Of a stretch of 64,000 nucleotides of DNA, positions 1-9,312 are shown in pieces; position 1 is the first letter of the stretch; each line of letters begins with the position of its first letter. Source of the DNA: an uncultured Pseudomonas sp. (lineage in GTDB: Bacteria; Pseudomonadota; Gammaproteobacteria; Pseudomonadales; Pseudomonadaceae). Made by a program: the position numbers and the translations under genes. The notes under the pieces were generated by a model. That model had not been told where the DNA came from. It ran no database searches and saw nothing but the letters and a program-made list of their open reading frames with translations. Location of the stretch: positions 2,480,001-2,544,000 of the forward strand of contig NZ_OX044366.1 of assembly GCF_943846705.1 (NCBI RefSeq), given 5' to 3'.

Positions 1-697
1 TGAAGGCGCTATCAGTGTCAAAGTCGCTGAAGACGGCAAGTCGGCCGTGATCCTTGAAGTCAACTCGCAAACTGACTTCCTGGCTCTGCAGGACGACTTC
101 AAGAACTTCGTGAACAGCAGCATCGAAAAGGCATTTGCCGAGAAGCTGACTGACGCCGCGCCACTGATCGCTTCCCAGGAATCGGCGCGCGAAGCGCTGG
201 TGGCCAAAGTTGGCGAAAACGTCAATATTCGTCGTCTGGCGCGTGTTGAAGGCGACGTGGTCAATGCTTACCTGCACGGCAACAAGATCGGCGTTGTGGT
301 TGTCCTCAAGGGTGGCGACGCTGAATTGGCTAAAGACATTGCCATGCACGTAGCGGCCAGCAATCCTGAGTTCCTGCTGCCTACAGAAGTTTCTGCTGAA
401 GCCATTGAGCGCGAGAAAGCCGTGTTCATTAGCCTCAACGAAGACAAGATGAAGGGCAAACCGGCTGAAATCGTCGAGAAGATGGTTGGCGGTCGTATCC
501 AGAAGTTCCTCGCTGAAGCCAGTCTGGTTGAGCAAGCCTTCGTTAAAGATCCGGAAATCAAGGTCGGTGCTCTGGCCAAGAAAGCCGGCGCTGAAATCGT
601 TTCCTTCACCCGCTTCCAGGTAGGTGAAGGCATCGAGAAGCCGGTCGACAACTTCGCTGAAGAAGTTGCTGCCCAGCTGGCTGCCAGCAAGCAGTAA
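1..697 (+). CDS. tsf: Elongation factor Ts (3' part, 5' end outside window)
   Basis: EF-Ts is the guanine-nucleotide exchange factor that recycles EF-Tu-GDP in the cytoplasm. The reading frame is already open at base 2, so the N-terminal EF-Tu-binding domain lies before the window; the first in-frame GTG at 47 is an internal valine, not a start. The visible part begins within the core domain (EVNSQTDF motif) and runs to the C-terminal module. In Pseudomonas rpsB lies just upstream, and pyrH, frr and uppS follow, as here. A hairpin after the stop separates it from pyrH. Identification is secure. Confidence 0.97.
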   Translation, partial: EGAISVKVAEDGKSAVILEVNSQTDFLALQDDFKNFVNSSIEKAFAEKLTDAAPLIASQESAREALVAKVGENVNIRRLARVEGDVVNAYLHGNKIGVVVVLKGGDAELAKDIAMHVAASNPEFLLPTEVSAEAIEREKAVFISLNEDKMKGKPAEIVEKMVGGRIQKFLAEASLVEQAFVKDPEIKVGALAKKAGAEIVSFTRFQVGEGIEKPVDNFAEEVAAQLAASKQ

Positions 698-720
698 GAC
701 GGTTAATCGCTGTCGCCCCG

Positions 721-756
721 AAGAGGCTGCCCGCTCACGCGCGCGGCCTCTTTGTC
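721..756 (+). terminator. Hairpin terminator after tsf
   Basis: AAGAGGC at 721-727 pairs with GCCTCTT at 746-752, with a GC-rich loop and a short T-rich tail. It follows the tsf stop by 23 bases. The tail is weak, so termination may be partial. The rest of the 698-886 spacer holds the pyrH leader and a Shine-Dalgarno sequence (AGGAGAG) near 872; I see no other gene in it. Confidence 0.55.
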
Positions 757-886
757 AAATTAAGGGCGCAGTGTTGCAATGCAGTGTTTGGGCGTTGGCA
801 CCAATCACTGAGGGCGCTGTCGAAGCGCTCAATCAAGGTGAACCCAAGGTTCGCATAGAATTCAAACGCCGCAGGAGAGACTCGCA

Positions 887-1633
887 ATGGCTCAGCAGAT
901 GAGTGGTCGTCAACCGCGCTACAAGCGCATTCTGCTCAAACTTAGCGGCGAGGCCCTGATGGGGGCGGAAGACTTCGGTATTGACCCCAAGGTGCTTGAC
1001 CGCATGGCGCTGGAAGTCGGCCAGTTGGTCGGTATCGGCGTGCAGGTTGGCCTGGTAATCGGTGGCGGCAATTTGTTTCGTGGCGCAGCTCTGAGCGCCG
1101 CTGGCATGGACCGAGTAACCGGCGACCATATGGGCATGCTCGCCACGGTGATGAACGCCCTGGCCATGCGCGATGCGCTGGAGCGCTCGAATATCCCGGC
1201 CATCGTGATGTCGGCGATTTCCATGGTCGGCGTGACTGACCATTACGATCGGCGCAAAGCATTGCGTCATCTGAAAACCGGTGAGGTGGTGATCTTCGCT
1301 GCTGGCACTGGTAATCCGTTTTTCACCACTGACTCGGCTGCTTGCCTGCGAGCCATCGAAATCGATGCCGACGTGGTGCTCAAGGCGACCAAGGTGGATG
1401 GTGTGTACACTGCCGATCCATTCAAAGACCCGCATGCCGAGAAGTTCGATCGCCTGACCTATGATGAGGTGCTCGATCGCAAGCTGGGTGTAATGGATCT
1501 GACCGCTATTTGTCTGTGCCGCGACCATGCTATGCCGCTGCGCGTTTTCAATATGAACAAGCCCGGCGCCCTGCTCAACGTAGTAGTAGGTGGTGCTGAA
1601 GGCACTCTGATTGAGGAAGATAAACATGATTAA
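887..1633 (+). CDS. pyrH: UMP kinase
   Basis: Phosphorylates UMP to UDP with ATP, the committed step for UTP and CTP supply, in the cytoplasm. It is a bacterial hexameric amino-acid-kinase-fold enzyme, unrelated to eukaryotic UMP/CMP kinases. The phosphate-binding KLSGEALMG (residues 18-26) and IGGGNLFRG (58-66) motifs and the late GTGNPFFTTD segment are all present. The 248-aa length is normal. The chosen ATG is preceded by a good AGGAGAG site. The stop overlaps the frr start by eight bases, suggesting translational coupling. Confidence 0.97.
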   Translation: MAQQMSGRQPRYKRILLKLSGEALMGAEDFGIDPKVLDRMALEVGQLVGIGVQVGLVIGGGNLFRGAALSAAGMDRVTGDHMGMLATVMNALAMRDALERSNIPAIVMSAISMVGVTDHYDRRKALRHLKTGEVVIFAAGTGNPFFTTDSAACLRAIEIDADVVLKATKVDGVYTADPFKDPHAEKFDRLTYDEVLDRKLGVMDLTAICLCRDHAMPLRVFNMNKPGALLNVVVGGAEGTLIEEDKHD

Positions 1634-2183
1634 TGAGATCAAGAAAGACGCTCAGGTGCGTATGCAAAAGAGCCTGGAGTCGCTGCTGCATGCCTTTAGC
1701 CGTATTCGTACCGGCCAGGCGCACCCGAGCATCCTTGGCGGCGTGATGGTGCCTTACTACGGCGCTGACACCCCGCTGAATCAGGTTGCCAACGTGACGG
1801 TTAAAGACTCGCGCACCCTGCAGGTTGTGGCCTTCGAGCGCAACATGCTGGCCGCAGTGGATAAGGCGATCCAAAGCTCCGGTCTGGGCTTCAATCCGAC
1901 CAACCTGGGCGAATTGCTGCTGATTTCCATGCCGGCGCTGACCGAAGAAACCCGCAAGGGCTTCACCAAGCAGGCCCGCGATGCGGCCGAAGATGGCCGT
2001 GTGGCCGTGCGCAATATCCGTCGTGATGCCTTGAGCCAGTTGAAAGACCTGGTCAAGGAGAAGGAAATCAGCGAGGACGACGAGCGCCGTGCCGCCGATG
2101 ACGTGCAGAAGTTGACGGACAAGTTCGTGGCCGAGATCGAAGTAGCGGTTAAGCAGAAAGAAGCGGATCTGATGGCCGTTTAA
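1626..2183 (+). CDS. frr: Ribosome recycling factor
   Basis: With EF-G, splits post-termination ribosomes. The protein begins MINEIKKD and is 185 aa, the family's standard length. The frame is open slightly upstream (to 1611), but the ATG at 1626 matches known RRF starts and has GAGGA eight bases upstream, inside the end of pyrH. The long three-helix-bundle segments and the KEISEDDERR region near the C-terminus are typical. It sits between pyrH and uppS, as in most gammaproteobacteria. Confidence 0.96.
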   Translation: MINEIKKDAQVRMQKSLESLLHAFSRIRTGQAHPSILGGVMVPYYGADTPLNQVANVTVKDSRTLQVVAFERNMLAAVDKAIQSSGLGFNPTNLGELLLISMPALTEETRKGFTKQARDAAEDGRVAVRNIRRDALSQLKDLVKEKEISEDDERRAADDVQKLTDKFVAEIEVAVKQKEADLMAV

Positions 2184-2199
2184 CGGTCAGGATTTCGTC

Positions 2200-2955
2200 A
2201 TGATCAAAAGCCAAGACAGTAGTCCGTCCGCTGTGCCGCGGCATGTGGCGATCATCATGGACGGTAATAATCGCTGGGCGAAGAAGCGTCTGCTGCCTGG
2301 CGTGGCCGGCCATAAAGCCGGTGTCGATGCTGTGCGCGCGGTGATCGAGGTGTGCGCTGAGGCGGGGGTCGAGGTGTTGACCCTCTTCGCTTTTTCCAGT
2401 GAAAACTGGCAGCGCCCGGCTGAGGAGGTCAGTGCGCTGATGGAGTTGTTCCTCGCCGCGTTGCGCCGCGAGGCGAAGAAGCTTAATGCCAATGACATCA
2501 GCTTGCGGATTATTGGTGATCGCTCGCGCTTTCACCCTGAACTGCAGGCGGCAATGCGTGAAGCTGAGGCGCAAACGGCCGGCGACAAGCGATTTGTCCT
2601 GCAAGTGGCCGCCAATTATGGTGGTCAGTGGGATATTGCCCAGGCCGCTCAGCGCTTGGCGCGTGAGGTTCAGGGTGGTCATTTGCGCGCCGAGGACATC
2701 ACTCCGCAGTTGTTGCAAAGCTGTCTGGTGACCGGCGATTTGCCGCTGCCGGATCTGTGCATTCGCACCGGTGGCGAGCACCGCATCAGTAACTTCCTGC
2801 TTTGGCAGCTGGCGTATACCGAGCTGTATTTCTCCGACCTGTACTGGCCGGATTTCAAACACGACGCCATGCGCAAAGCCTTGGCCGATTTTGCTAGCCG
2901 CCAGCGTCGCTTTGGGAAAACCAGCGATCAGGTGGCTGCTGAGACCCGCAGCTGA
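2200..2955 (+). CDS. uppS: Undecaprenyl diphosphate synthase (cis-prenyltransferase)
   Basis: Condenses eight isopentenyl diphosphates onto farnesyl diphosphate in cis, giving the C55 carrier for peptidoglycan and O-antigen synthesis. The signature MDGNNRWAK at residues 20-28 contains the catalytic Asp21. FAFSSENW and the C-terminal RTGGEHRISNFLLWQ motif are intact. Length 251 aa is normal. The stop overlaps the cdsA ATG by one base (TGATG), so the two are probably translated together. The product's lipid carrier may be handled by the DUF368 protein at 30.8 kb. Confidence 0.97.
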   Translation: MIKSQDSSPSAVPRHVAIIMDGNNRWAKKRLLPGVAGHKAGVDAVRAVIEVCAEAGVEVLTLFAFSSENWQRPAEEVSALMELFLAALRREAKKLNANDISLRIIGDRSRFHPELQAAMREAEAQTAGDKRFVLQVAANYGGQWDIAQAAQRLAREVQGGHLRAEDITPQLLQSCLVTGDLPLPDLCIRTGGEHRISNFLLWQLAYTELYFSDLYWPDFKHDAMRKALADFASRQRRFGKTSDQVAAETRS

Positions 2956-3770
2956 TGCTCAAACAACGAATTATCACGGCGCTGGTGCTGTTGCCGTTCG
3001 CTCTGGGTGGTTTCTTTCTGCTTGATGGCGGGCTGTTTGCGCTGTTTATCGGCGCAGTGGTCAGCTTGGGCGCTTGGGAATGGGCGCGCTTGGCCGGCTT
3101 GACTGCGCAGGTGCAGCGTGTTGCTTTCGCGTCGCTGGTTGCCGTGCTGCTATTGGGCTTGTACCTGTTGCCCGTTTTGGCGCCATGGGTGTTGTTGTCT
3201 GGGGTTATCTGGTGGGCGCTGGCAACCGTTCTGGTGCTGGGCTATCCGGCCAGTAGCCGTTGCTGGTCTGGTCTGCCGGCTAAGTTGCTGATTGGTCTGC
3301 TGATTCTGCTGCCGGCTTGGCAGGGGTTGGTGTTGTTCAAGCAATGGCCTGAGGCGAACTGGCTGATTCTGGCGGTGATGGTGCTGGTGTGGGGTGCAGA
3401 TATCGGCGCTTACTTCAGTGGCCGGCGTTTCGGTAAGCGCAAGCTGGCCCCGCAGGTCAGTCCCGGTAAAAGCTGGGAAGGCGTGTTTGGTGGCTTGCTC
3501 GCGACACTGCTGATCTGCGTGGGTGTGGCGGTTTACCGGGACTGGTCGTTCGCCAGCCTGCTGCTGGGCTTGGCGGGTACCGCTGTGGTGGTGCTGATCT
3601 CGGTGGTCGGCGATCTGACTGAAAGCATGTTTAAACGCCAATCCGGGATCAAGGACAGCAGCAATCTGCTGCCTGGACATGGTGGTGTGCTGGATCGTAT
3701 CGACAGTCTAACGGCTGCGATCCCGGTGTTTGCCGCCTTGCTATGGCTGGCTGGTTGGGGCGCGCTGTGA
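2955..3770 (+). CDS. cdsA: Phosphatidate cytidylyltransferase
   Basis: Inner-membrane enzyme making CDP-diacylglycerol from phosphatidic acid and CTP, the branch point of phospholipid synthesis. The 271-aa protein is strongly hydrophobic with about seven or eight membrane segments. It carries the CDS signature at its C-terminus: KRQSGIKDSSNLLPGHGG followed by VLDRIDSL. It overlaps uppS by one base at its start and dxr by four at its end (GTGA). Confidence 0.96.
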   Translation: MLKQRIITALVLLPFALGGFFLLDGGLFALFIGAVVSLGAWEWARLAGLTAQVQRVAFASLVAVLLLGLYLLPVLAPWVLLSGVIWWALATVLVLGYPASSRCWSGLPAKLLIGLLILLPAWQGLVLFKQWPEANWLILAVMVLVWGADIGAYFSGRRFGKRKLAPQVSPGKSWEGVFGGLLATLLICVGVAVYRDWSFASLLLGLAGTAVVVLISVVGDLTESMFKRQSGIKDSSNLLPGHGGVLDRIDSLTAAIPVFAALLWLAGWGAL

Positions 3771-4951
3771 GTCACCCGCAGCAGGTTACGGTGCTGGGTG
3801 CGACGGGTTCGATCGGCCTGAGCACCCTTGATGTGATTGCTCGTCACCCTGAGCGTTATCAAGTGTTTGCGCTGTCTGGCTTCAGTCGTCTGGCTGAGCT
3901 CGAGGCGTTGTGCGTGCTTTATCGGCCGCGCTTTGTTGTGGTGCCGGAAGCCTCCGCTGCTGCTGGCTTGCAAGGCAATCTGCGTGCGGCCGGGCTGCCT
4001 ACTGAGGTGCTGTATGGTCAGCAAGGCTTGTGTCAGGTAGCGGCGCATCCTGAGGTCGATACGGTGATGGCGGCTATCGTTGGGGCGGCAGGCTTGCCGC
4101 CGACCCTGGCGGCAGTCGAGGCTGGCAAGAAAGTCCTGCTGGCCAATAAAGAAGCCCTGGTGATGTCGGGCGCACTGTTTATGCAGGCGGTCAAGCGCAG
4201 CGGTGCGGTGTTGCTGCCGATCGACAGTGAGCACAATGCGATTTTCCAGTGCCTGCCGGGTGACTACGCGCGCGGGCTGCAGTCGGTTGGCGTGCGCCGT
4301 ATTCTATTGACCGCTTCAGGCGGGCCATTCCGTGAAATGCCGCTGGAGCAGCTGCATGCCGTCACGCCTGAGCAGGCCTGCGCGCACCCTAACTGGTCGA
4401 TGGGTCGCAAAATTTCGGTCGACTCGGCAAGCATGATGAACAAAGGTCTGGAGCTGATCGAGGCCTGTTGGTTGTTTGATACGACGCCTGCGCAGATTGA
4501 AGTGGTGGTGCATCCGCAGAGCGTGATCCACTCTCTGGTGGATTACGTTGACGGCTCGGTGTTGGCCCAATTGGGCAATCCGGACATGCGCACGCCAATC
4601 ACTCATGCCTTGGCTTGGCCGGAGCGTATTGATTCAGGTGTCGCGCCGCTGGATCTATTCGCCATCGCCCGGCTGGACTTCCAGGCGCCGGATGAGCAGC
4701 GCTTTCCCTGTTTGCGTTTGGCGCGTGAAGCGGCACAAGCCGGAGGGACTGCGCCGGCCATGCTGAATGCGGCGAACGAAGTGGCGGTGACCGCTTTCCT
4801 TGAACGGCGCATCCGCTTTCCGGAGATCGCGCGTATGATCGAAGACGTCCTGCACGCTGAGCCCGCCCTGGCGGTTGAGAGTCTGGATGCTGTGCTGGCT
4901 GCTGATAGTCGGGCACGTAATCTGGCTGAGCAATGGCTGAGTCTGCGCTAA
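3767..4951 (+). CDS. dxr: 1-deoxy-D-xylulose 5-phosphate reductoisomerase
   Basis: Converts DXP to 2-C-methylerythritol 4-phosphate with NADPH, the first committed MEP-pathway step. The Rossmann motif VLGATGSIGLS is near the N-terminus. LLANKEALV, the LTASGGPFRE loop, SVDSASMMNKGLE and HPQSVIHS give substrate and metal binding. The frame is open to 3743, but I chose GTG 3767, which overlaps the cdsA stop as GTGA and gives a 394-aa protein beginning MSHPQQ, matching Pseudomonas homologues. IspD and IspF of the same pathway are encoded later in the window. The alternative symbol is ispC. Confidence 0.96.
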   Translation: MSHPQQVTVLGATGSIGLSTLDVIARHPERYQVFALSGFSRLAELEALCVLYRPRFVVVPEASAAAGLQGNLRAAGLPTEVLYGQQGLCQVAAHPEVDTVMAAIVGAAGLPPTLAAVEAGKKVLLANKEALVMSGALFMQAVKRSGAVLLPIDSEHNAIFQCLPGDYARGLQSVGVRRILLTASGGPFREMPLEQLHAVTPEQACAHPNWSMGRKISVDSASMMNKGLELIEACWLFDTTPAQIEVVVHPQSVIHSLVDYVDGSVLAQLGNPDMRTPITHALAWPERIDSGVAPLDLFAIARLDFQAPDEQRFPCLRLAREAAQAGGTAPAMLNAANEVAVTAFLERRIRFPEIARMIEDVLHAEPALAVESLDAVLAADSRARNLAEQWLSLR

Positions 4952-4972
4952 TCGCTGACGCGGAGAAGTTTG

Positions 4973-6325
4973 ATGAGTGCGCTTTATATGTTGGTCGGCA
5001 CCCTGGTTGCTCTCGGTGTGCTGGTAACTATTCATGAATATGGCCATTTCTGGGTTGCCCGCCGTTGTGGTGTAAAGGTGCTGCGGTTTTCTGTCGGCTT
5101 TGGCAGCCCTTTGCTGCGCTGGCATGACCGCCAGGGCACCGAGTTTGTTGTGGCTGCCATCCCGCTGGGCGGCTACGTGAAAATGCTTGATGAGCGCGAA
5201 GGCGATGTGCCGCCGGAGTTGCTTGATCAGTCGTTCAACCGTAAGTCGGTACGGCAGCGTATTGCCATCGTGGCGGCCGGCCCTGTAGCCAATTTTGTGC
5301 TTGCGTTGCTGTTCTTCTGGGTCGTGGCGATGCTCGGTAGCCAGCAGGTGCGCCCGGTTATCGGTGCGGTCGAGGCGGGTAGCCTGGCTGATGTCGCTGG
5401 ATTGCAGGCTGGGCAGGAAATCGTTGCGATTGATGGTCAGGCAACCCTCGGTTGGGCGGCAGTCAATCTACAGCTGGTGGGTCGCCTGGGTGAAAGTGGT
5501 CGTCTGGATTTGGCCGTGCGTGAGCAAGACTCTTCGGTCGACAGCCCTCGGCAGATCGTGCTGGATAACTGGTTGCGCGGCACCGATGAGCCCGACCCCA
5601 TCGCTTCACTAGGTATTCGTCCGTGGCGTCCGGTGCTGCAGCCCGTGCTGGCACAGCTTGACCCCGAAGGGCCTGCATTCGCGGCGGGTTTGCAGGTGGG
5701 TGATCGACTGCTTGCGTTTGAAGGCCAGCGGTTAGCTGATTGGCAGCAACTGGTTGATCAAGTTCGTGGCTTGCCGGGCAAGAAAGTTACCCTGCTGGTT
5801 GAGCGCGAAGGTCAGCAGCTGGATGTGCCTTTGACCCTGGCTGCGCGCGGTGAGGGTGGGGCGTCGACGGGTTATCTGGGCGCCGGCGTGGCCGGCGGAG
5901 AGTGGCCCGCCGACATGCTGCGCGAAGTGAGTTACGGCCCGTTAGAGGCCGTTGTTGAAGGGGCCAAAAACACCTGGGCAATGAGCGTTCTGACCCTTAA
6001 TTCGCTGAAGAAAATGCTCTTTGGTGAGCTCTCGGTAAAAAACTTGAGCGGGCCGATAACCATTGCTAAAGTGGCGGGCGCTTCTGCTGAGTCGGGTTTG
6101 AGTGATTTTCTTAAATTCCTCGCCTACCTGAGCATTAGCCTGGGGGTTCTTAATTTGCTGCCTATCCCCGTGCTGGATGGGGGGCATCTGCTGTTTTATC
6201 TGGTCGAGTGGGTGCGTGGTCGTCCACTGTCGGAACGGGTGCAGGGTTGGGGGATGCAGATCGGCATCAGTCTAATAATTGGGGTTATGTTGCTGGCCCT
6301 GATAAATGACCTGGGTCGCCTGTAG
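4973..6325 (+). CDS. rseP: Site-2 intramembrane zinc metalloprotease RseP/MucP
   Basis: Cleaves the anti-sigma factor MucA/RseA within the inner membrane, releasing the extracytoplasmic stress sigma factor AlgU/RpoE. HEYGH at residues 21-25 is the HExxH zinc site; a C-terminal LDGG motif in NLLPIPVLDGG supplies the third ligand. Two PDZ-like domains lie between the membrane segments. Length 450 aa is normal. A TTG three bases upstream is in frame, but the ATG at 4973 gives the conserved MSALYM start. Its place just before bamA links stress signalling with outer-membrane assembly. Confidence 0.96.
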   Translation: MSALYMLVGTLVALGVLVTIHEYGHFWVARRCGVKVLRFSVGFGSPLLRWHDRQGTEFVVAAIPLGGYVKMLDEREGDVPPELLDQSFNRKSVRQRIAIVAAGPVANFVLALLFFWVVAMLGSQQVRPVIGAVEAGSLADVAGLQAGQEIVAIDGQATLGWAAVNLQLVGRLGESGRLDLAVREQDSSVDSPRQIVLDNWLRGTDEPDPIASLGIRPWRPVLQPVLAQLDPEGPAFAAGLQVGDRLLAFEGQRLADWQQLVDQVRGLPGKKVTLLVEREGQQLDVPLTLAARGEGGASTGYLGAGVAGGEWPADMLREVSYGPLEAVVEGAKNTWAMSVLTLNSLKKMLFGELSVKNLSGPITIAKVAGASAESGLSDFLKFLAYLSISLGVLNLLPIPVLDGGHLLFYLVEWVRGRPLSERVQGWGMQIGISLIIGVMLLALINDLGRL

Positions 6326-6361
6326 TCGCTGCTGAATTACGCTCTTCGTATGTACAAAAAG

Positions 6362-6387
6362 TGTCGCCTTAAGCGGCAGATTTTTTA
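6362..6387 (+). terminator. Possible weak terminator or attenuator between rseP and bamA
   Basis: TGTCGC (6362-6367) pairs with GCGGCA (6373-6378) including one G-U pair, loop CTTAA, followed by GA and six T residues. The stem is short, so this is at best a partial terminator giving bamA and the lpx genes separate expression from rseP. Confidence 0.35.
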
Positions 6388-6414
6388 TTGTCAGTTGAAA
6401 TAAGAAAGGACTTC

Positions 6415-8763
6415 ATGAAACGTCTGCTGCTACCTGCGGTGCTTGCCGCACTGATGATCACCGAAGTTCACGCCGAGTCCTTCACCATCTCCGATATTCG
6501 GGTCACCGGTCTGCAGCGCGTTTCGGCTGGCAGCGTATTCGGTGCCTTGCCTCTCAATGTGGGTGCGCAAGCGGATGATCGCGCATTGGTCGAGGCCACT
6601 CGCGAACTGTTCAAGACCGGTTTCTTCCAGGATATCCAGCTCGGTCGCGATGGCGACGTACTGGTTATTACCGTTGTTGAGCGGCCGTCGATTTCCGGCA
6701 TCGAAATCGAAGGTAACAAGGCTATCAGCAGTGAAGACTTGCTCAAGGGCTTGAATCAGTCTGGTCTGGCCGAAGGCGAGATTTTCCAGCGCGCCACTCT
6801 GGAAGGTGTGCGTAACGAACTGCAGCGTCAGTACGTGGCGCAGGGCCGTTACTCCGCCGAAATCGAAGCCGAAGTGATTCCGCAGCCACGCAACCGCGTC
6901 GCGCTGAAGATCAATATTAACGAAGGTTCTATTGCGGCGATTCAGCACATCAACGTGGTGGGTAACTCGGTTTTTTCCGACGAAGACCTGATTGACTTGT
7001 TCGAGCTGAAAACCACCAACTGGCTGTCCTTCTTCAAGAATGATGACAAGTACGCCCGTGAGAAGCTCTCCGGTGACTTGGAACGTCTGCGCTCCTATTA
7101 TCTGGATCGCGGCTATATCAACATGGATATCAGCTCTACGCAGGTGTCCATTACCCCAGACAAGAAGCACGTCTACGTCACCGTCAACGTGGATGAAGGC
7201 GAGAAATTCACCGTGCGTGAGGTCAAGCTCAGCGGTGAGTTGAAGGTGCCGGAAGAAGAAGTTCGCGCCTTGCTGCTGGTCCAAGAGGGCCAGGTGTTCT
7301 CGCGTAAAGTGATGACCACTACGTCCGAGTTGATCACCCGTCGCCTGGGTAACGAAGGCTATACCTTCGCCAACGTCAATGGCGTACCGGAAGCGCATGA
7401 TGATGGCACCGTGTCCATCACCTTTGTGGTCGACCCGGGCAAGCGCGCTTATGTAAACCGGATCAACTTCCGTGGTAACACCAAGACAGAAGATGATGTT
7501 CTGCGCCGTGAAATGCGCCAGATGGAAGGTGGCTGGGCTTCGACTTACCTGATTGATCAGTCCAAGACCCGTCTGGAGCGGCTGGGCTACTTCAAGGAAG
7601 TCAACGTCGAAACCCCGCAAGTGCCGGGCACCGATGATCAGGTTGATGTCAACTACAGCGTTGAAGAACAGGCTTCTGGTTCGATTACCGCCAGCGTCGG
7701 TTTTGCCCAGAACGCCGGTTTGATTCTGGGTGGCTCGATTACTCAGAACAACTTCCTCGGTACCGGTAATAAGGTCAGCGTGGGTTTGACCCGCAGCGAA
7801 TACCAGAGCAGCTACAACTTCGGTTTCGTTGATCCGTACTGGACGCCGGACGGCGTGAGCCTGGGCTACAACGCCTTCTTCCGTGAAACCGATTACGATG
7901 AGCTGAACACCGATGTGTCCAGCTACTCGGTGGACAGCTACGGCGCGGGCGTCAGCATTGGATATCCAATCAGCGATACTTCGCGTCTGACCTATGGCCT
8001 GACCATCCAGAACGACAGCATCGGCACTGGTGTGTATACCGTTGATGAGATCTTCGACTTTATTGAAGCCGAAGGTGACAGCTACCTGAACCTTAAAGCC
8101 TCGGTCGGTTGGTCTGAGTCGACCCTTAACCGTGGCGTGCTGGCTAACCGTGGTCACTCACAAAGTCTGGTATTTGAGTCAACGGTGCCGGGCAGTGACT
8201 TGTCGTTCTTCAAGGTGGATTACCGTGGCCAGGTTTTCAAGCCGCTGACAGATACCTACACCCTACGCTTGCACAGCCAGTTGGGTTATGGCGAAAGCTA
8301 TGGTTCTACCAGCGAGTTGCCGTTTTATGAGAACTACTACGCCGGTGGTTTCAACTCGGTGCGTGGCTTTAAGGACAGCAGTCTGGGGCCGCGTAGCACG
8401 CCGAGCAAAGGCACCAACCCAGGTACGTCGTTCGACCCGGATCAAGATCCTCTACCATTCGGCGGCAACGTGCTGATTCAAGGTGGTGCCGAGCTGCTGT
8501 TCCCTATGCCGTTCGTCAAAGACCAGCGCTCCCTGCGTACCGCACTGTTCTGGGATGTGGGTAATGTCTTCGACACCAATTGCGGAAGTTCCCAGGCCGA
8601 TTGCAGCAGCATCGATGCCGGCAATTTGGCCAGCTCGGTGGGTGTTGGCCTGACGTGGATCACCGCTCTTGGCCCGTTAAGCTTTAGTTTGGCCATGCCA
8701 ATCATCAAGCCGGATGATGCCGATACACAGATTTTCCAGTTCTCTCTCGGTCAGACGTTCTAA
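6415..8763 (+). CDS. bamA: Outer-membrane protein assembly factor BamA
   Basis: Central subunit of the BAM complex, which folds beta-barrel proteins into the outer membrane. The start at 6415 gives a signal peptide (MKRLLLPAVLAALMITEVHA, then ESFTI); in-frame codons upstream to 6388 are discarded because the peptide and AAGGA ribosome site fit 6415. Five POTRA repeats fill roughly residues 20-420, followed by an Omp85 barrel ending in the aromatic residue expected for barrel insertion (GQTF). Length 782 aa is close to Pseudomonas homologues. It is followed by skp, the periplasmic chaperone for the same substrates. Confidence 0.97.
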   Translation: MKRLLLPAVLAALMITEVHAESFTISDIRVTGLQRVSAGSVFGALPLNVGAQADDRALVEATRELFKTGFFQDIQLGRDGDVLVITVVERPSISGIEIEGNKAISSEDLLKGLNQSGLAEGEIFQRATLEGVRNELQRQYVAQGRYSAEIEAEVIPQPRNRVALKININEGSIAAIQHINVVGNSVFSDEDLIDLFELKTTNWLSFFKNDDKYAREKLSGDLERLRSYYLDRGYINMDISSTQVSITPDKKHVYVTVNVDEGEKFTVREVKLSGELKVPEEEVRALLLVQEGQVFSRKVMTTTSELITRRLGNEGYTFANVNGVPEAHDDGTVSITFVVDPGKRAYVNRINFRGNTKTEDDVLRREMRQMEGGWASTYLIDQSKTRLERLGYFKEVNVETPQVPGTDDQVDVNYSVEEQASGSITASVGFAQNAGLILGGSITQNNFLGTGNKVSVGLTRSEYQSSYNFGFVDPYWTPDGVSLGYNAFFRETDYDELNTDVSSYSVDSYGAGVSIGYPISDTSRLTYGLTIQNDSIGTGVYTVDEIFDFIEAEGDSYLNLKASVGWSESTLNRGVLANRGHSQSLVFESTVPGSDLSFFKVDYRGQVFKPLTDTYTLRLHSQLGYGESYGSTSELPFYENYYAGGFNSVRGFKDSSLGPRSTPSKGTNPGTSFDPDQDPLPFGGNVLIQGGAELLFPMPFVKDQRSLRTALFWDVGNVFDTNCGSSQADCSSIDAGNLASSVGVGLTWITALGPLSFSLAMPIIKPDDADTQIFQFSLGQTF

Positions 8764-8806
8764 GCGTCGGATTATTGAATATCAACAGTTTTGCAGGAGT
8801 TGCACC

Positions 8807-9310
8807 GTGCGTAAGTTGACTCAACTGGTTTTGTTAAGCGTTGCCCTGCTGGCGACTCCGGCGTTTGCCGAGATGAAAGTCGCGGTATTGAACTATCAGA
8901 TGGCCCTGTTGGAGTCTGATGCGGCTAAGCGTTATGCCGTGGATGCCGAGAAGAAGTTCGGCCCGCAACTGAACAAGCTGAAAACCTTGGAAAGCGATGC
9001 CAAGCGCATTCAGGATCGTCTGGTCAAAGACGGTGAAAAAATGCAAACCGCCGAGCGCGAGCGTCTGGAGCTTGAGTTCAAGCAAAAAGCCCGTGACTTC
9101 CAGTTTCAGTCCAAGGAGTTGAACGAGTCCAAGGCTGTGGCGGATCGTGAAATGCTTAAGAAGCTCAAGCCGAACCTGGATAAGGCGGTGGAAGAAGTGA
9201 TCAAGACCGGTAACTTTGACTTGGTGCTGGAGCGCGGTGCGGTGATTGATGTCAAACCACAGTTCGACATCACCCGCCAGGTTATTGAGCGTATGAACAA
9301 GCTGCGTTGA
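8807..9310 (+). CDS. skp: Periplasmic chaperone Skp/OmpH
   Basis: Trimeric holdase that carries unfolded outer-membrane proteins across the periplasm to BamA. The start is a GTG at 8807, with GCAGGAG ten bases upstream; the open frame reaches back into bamA but those codons belong to that gene. A signal peptide (RKLTQLVLLSVALLATPAFA) is followed by a charged, helical, coiled-coil body typical of the OmpH family. Mature protein about 146 aa, total 167 aa. It lies between bamA and lpxD, as in E. coli and Pseudomonas. Confidence 0.94.
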   Translation: MRKLTQLVLLSVALLATPAFAEMKVAVLNYQMALLESDAAKRYAVDAEKKFGPQLNKLKTLESDAKRIQDRLVKDGEKMQTAERERLELEFKQKARDFQFQSKELNESKAVADREMLKKLKPNLDKAVEEVIKTGNFDLVLERGAVIDVKPQFDITRQVIERMNKLR

Positions 9311-9312
9311 TC

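Noticed and set aside
6430..8157. 575-codon open frame antisense to bamA
   Set aside because: bamA is certain from its signal peptide, POTRA and barrel domains. The antisense frame is a product of GC-rich codon usage and matches no family.
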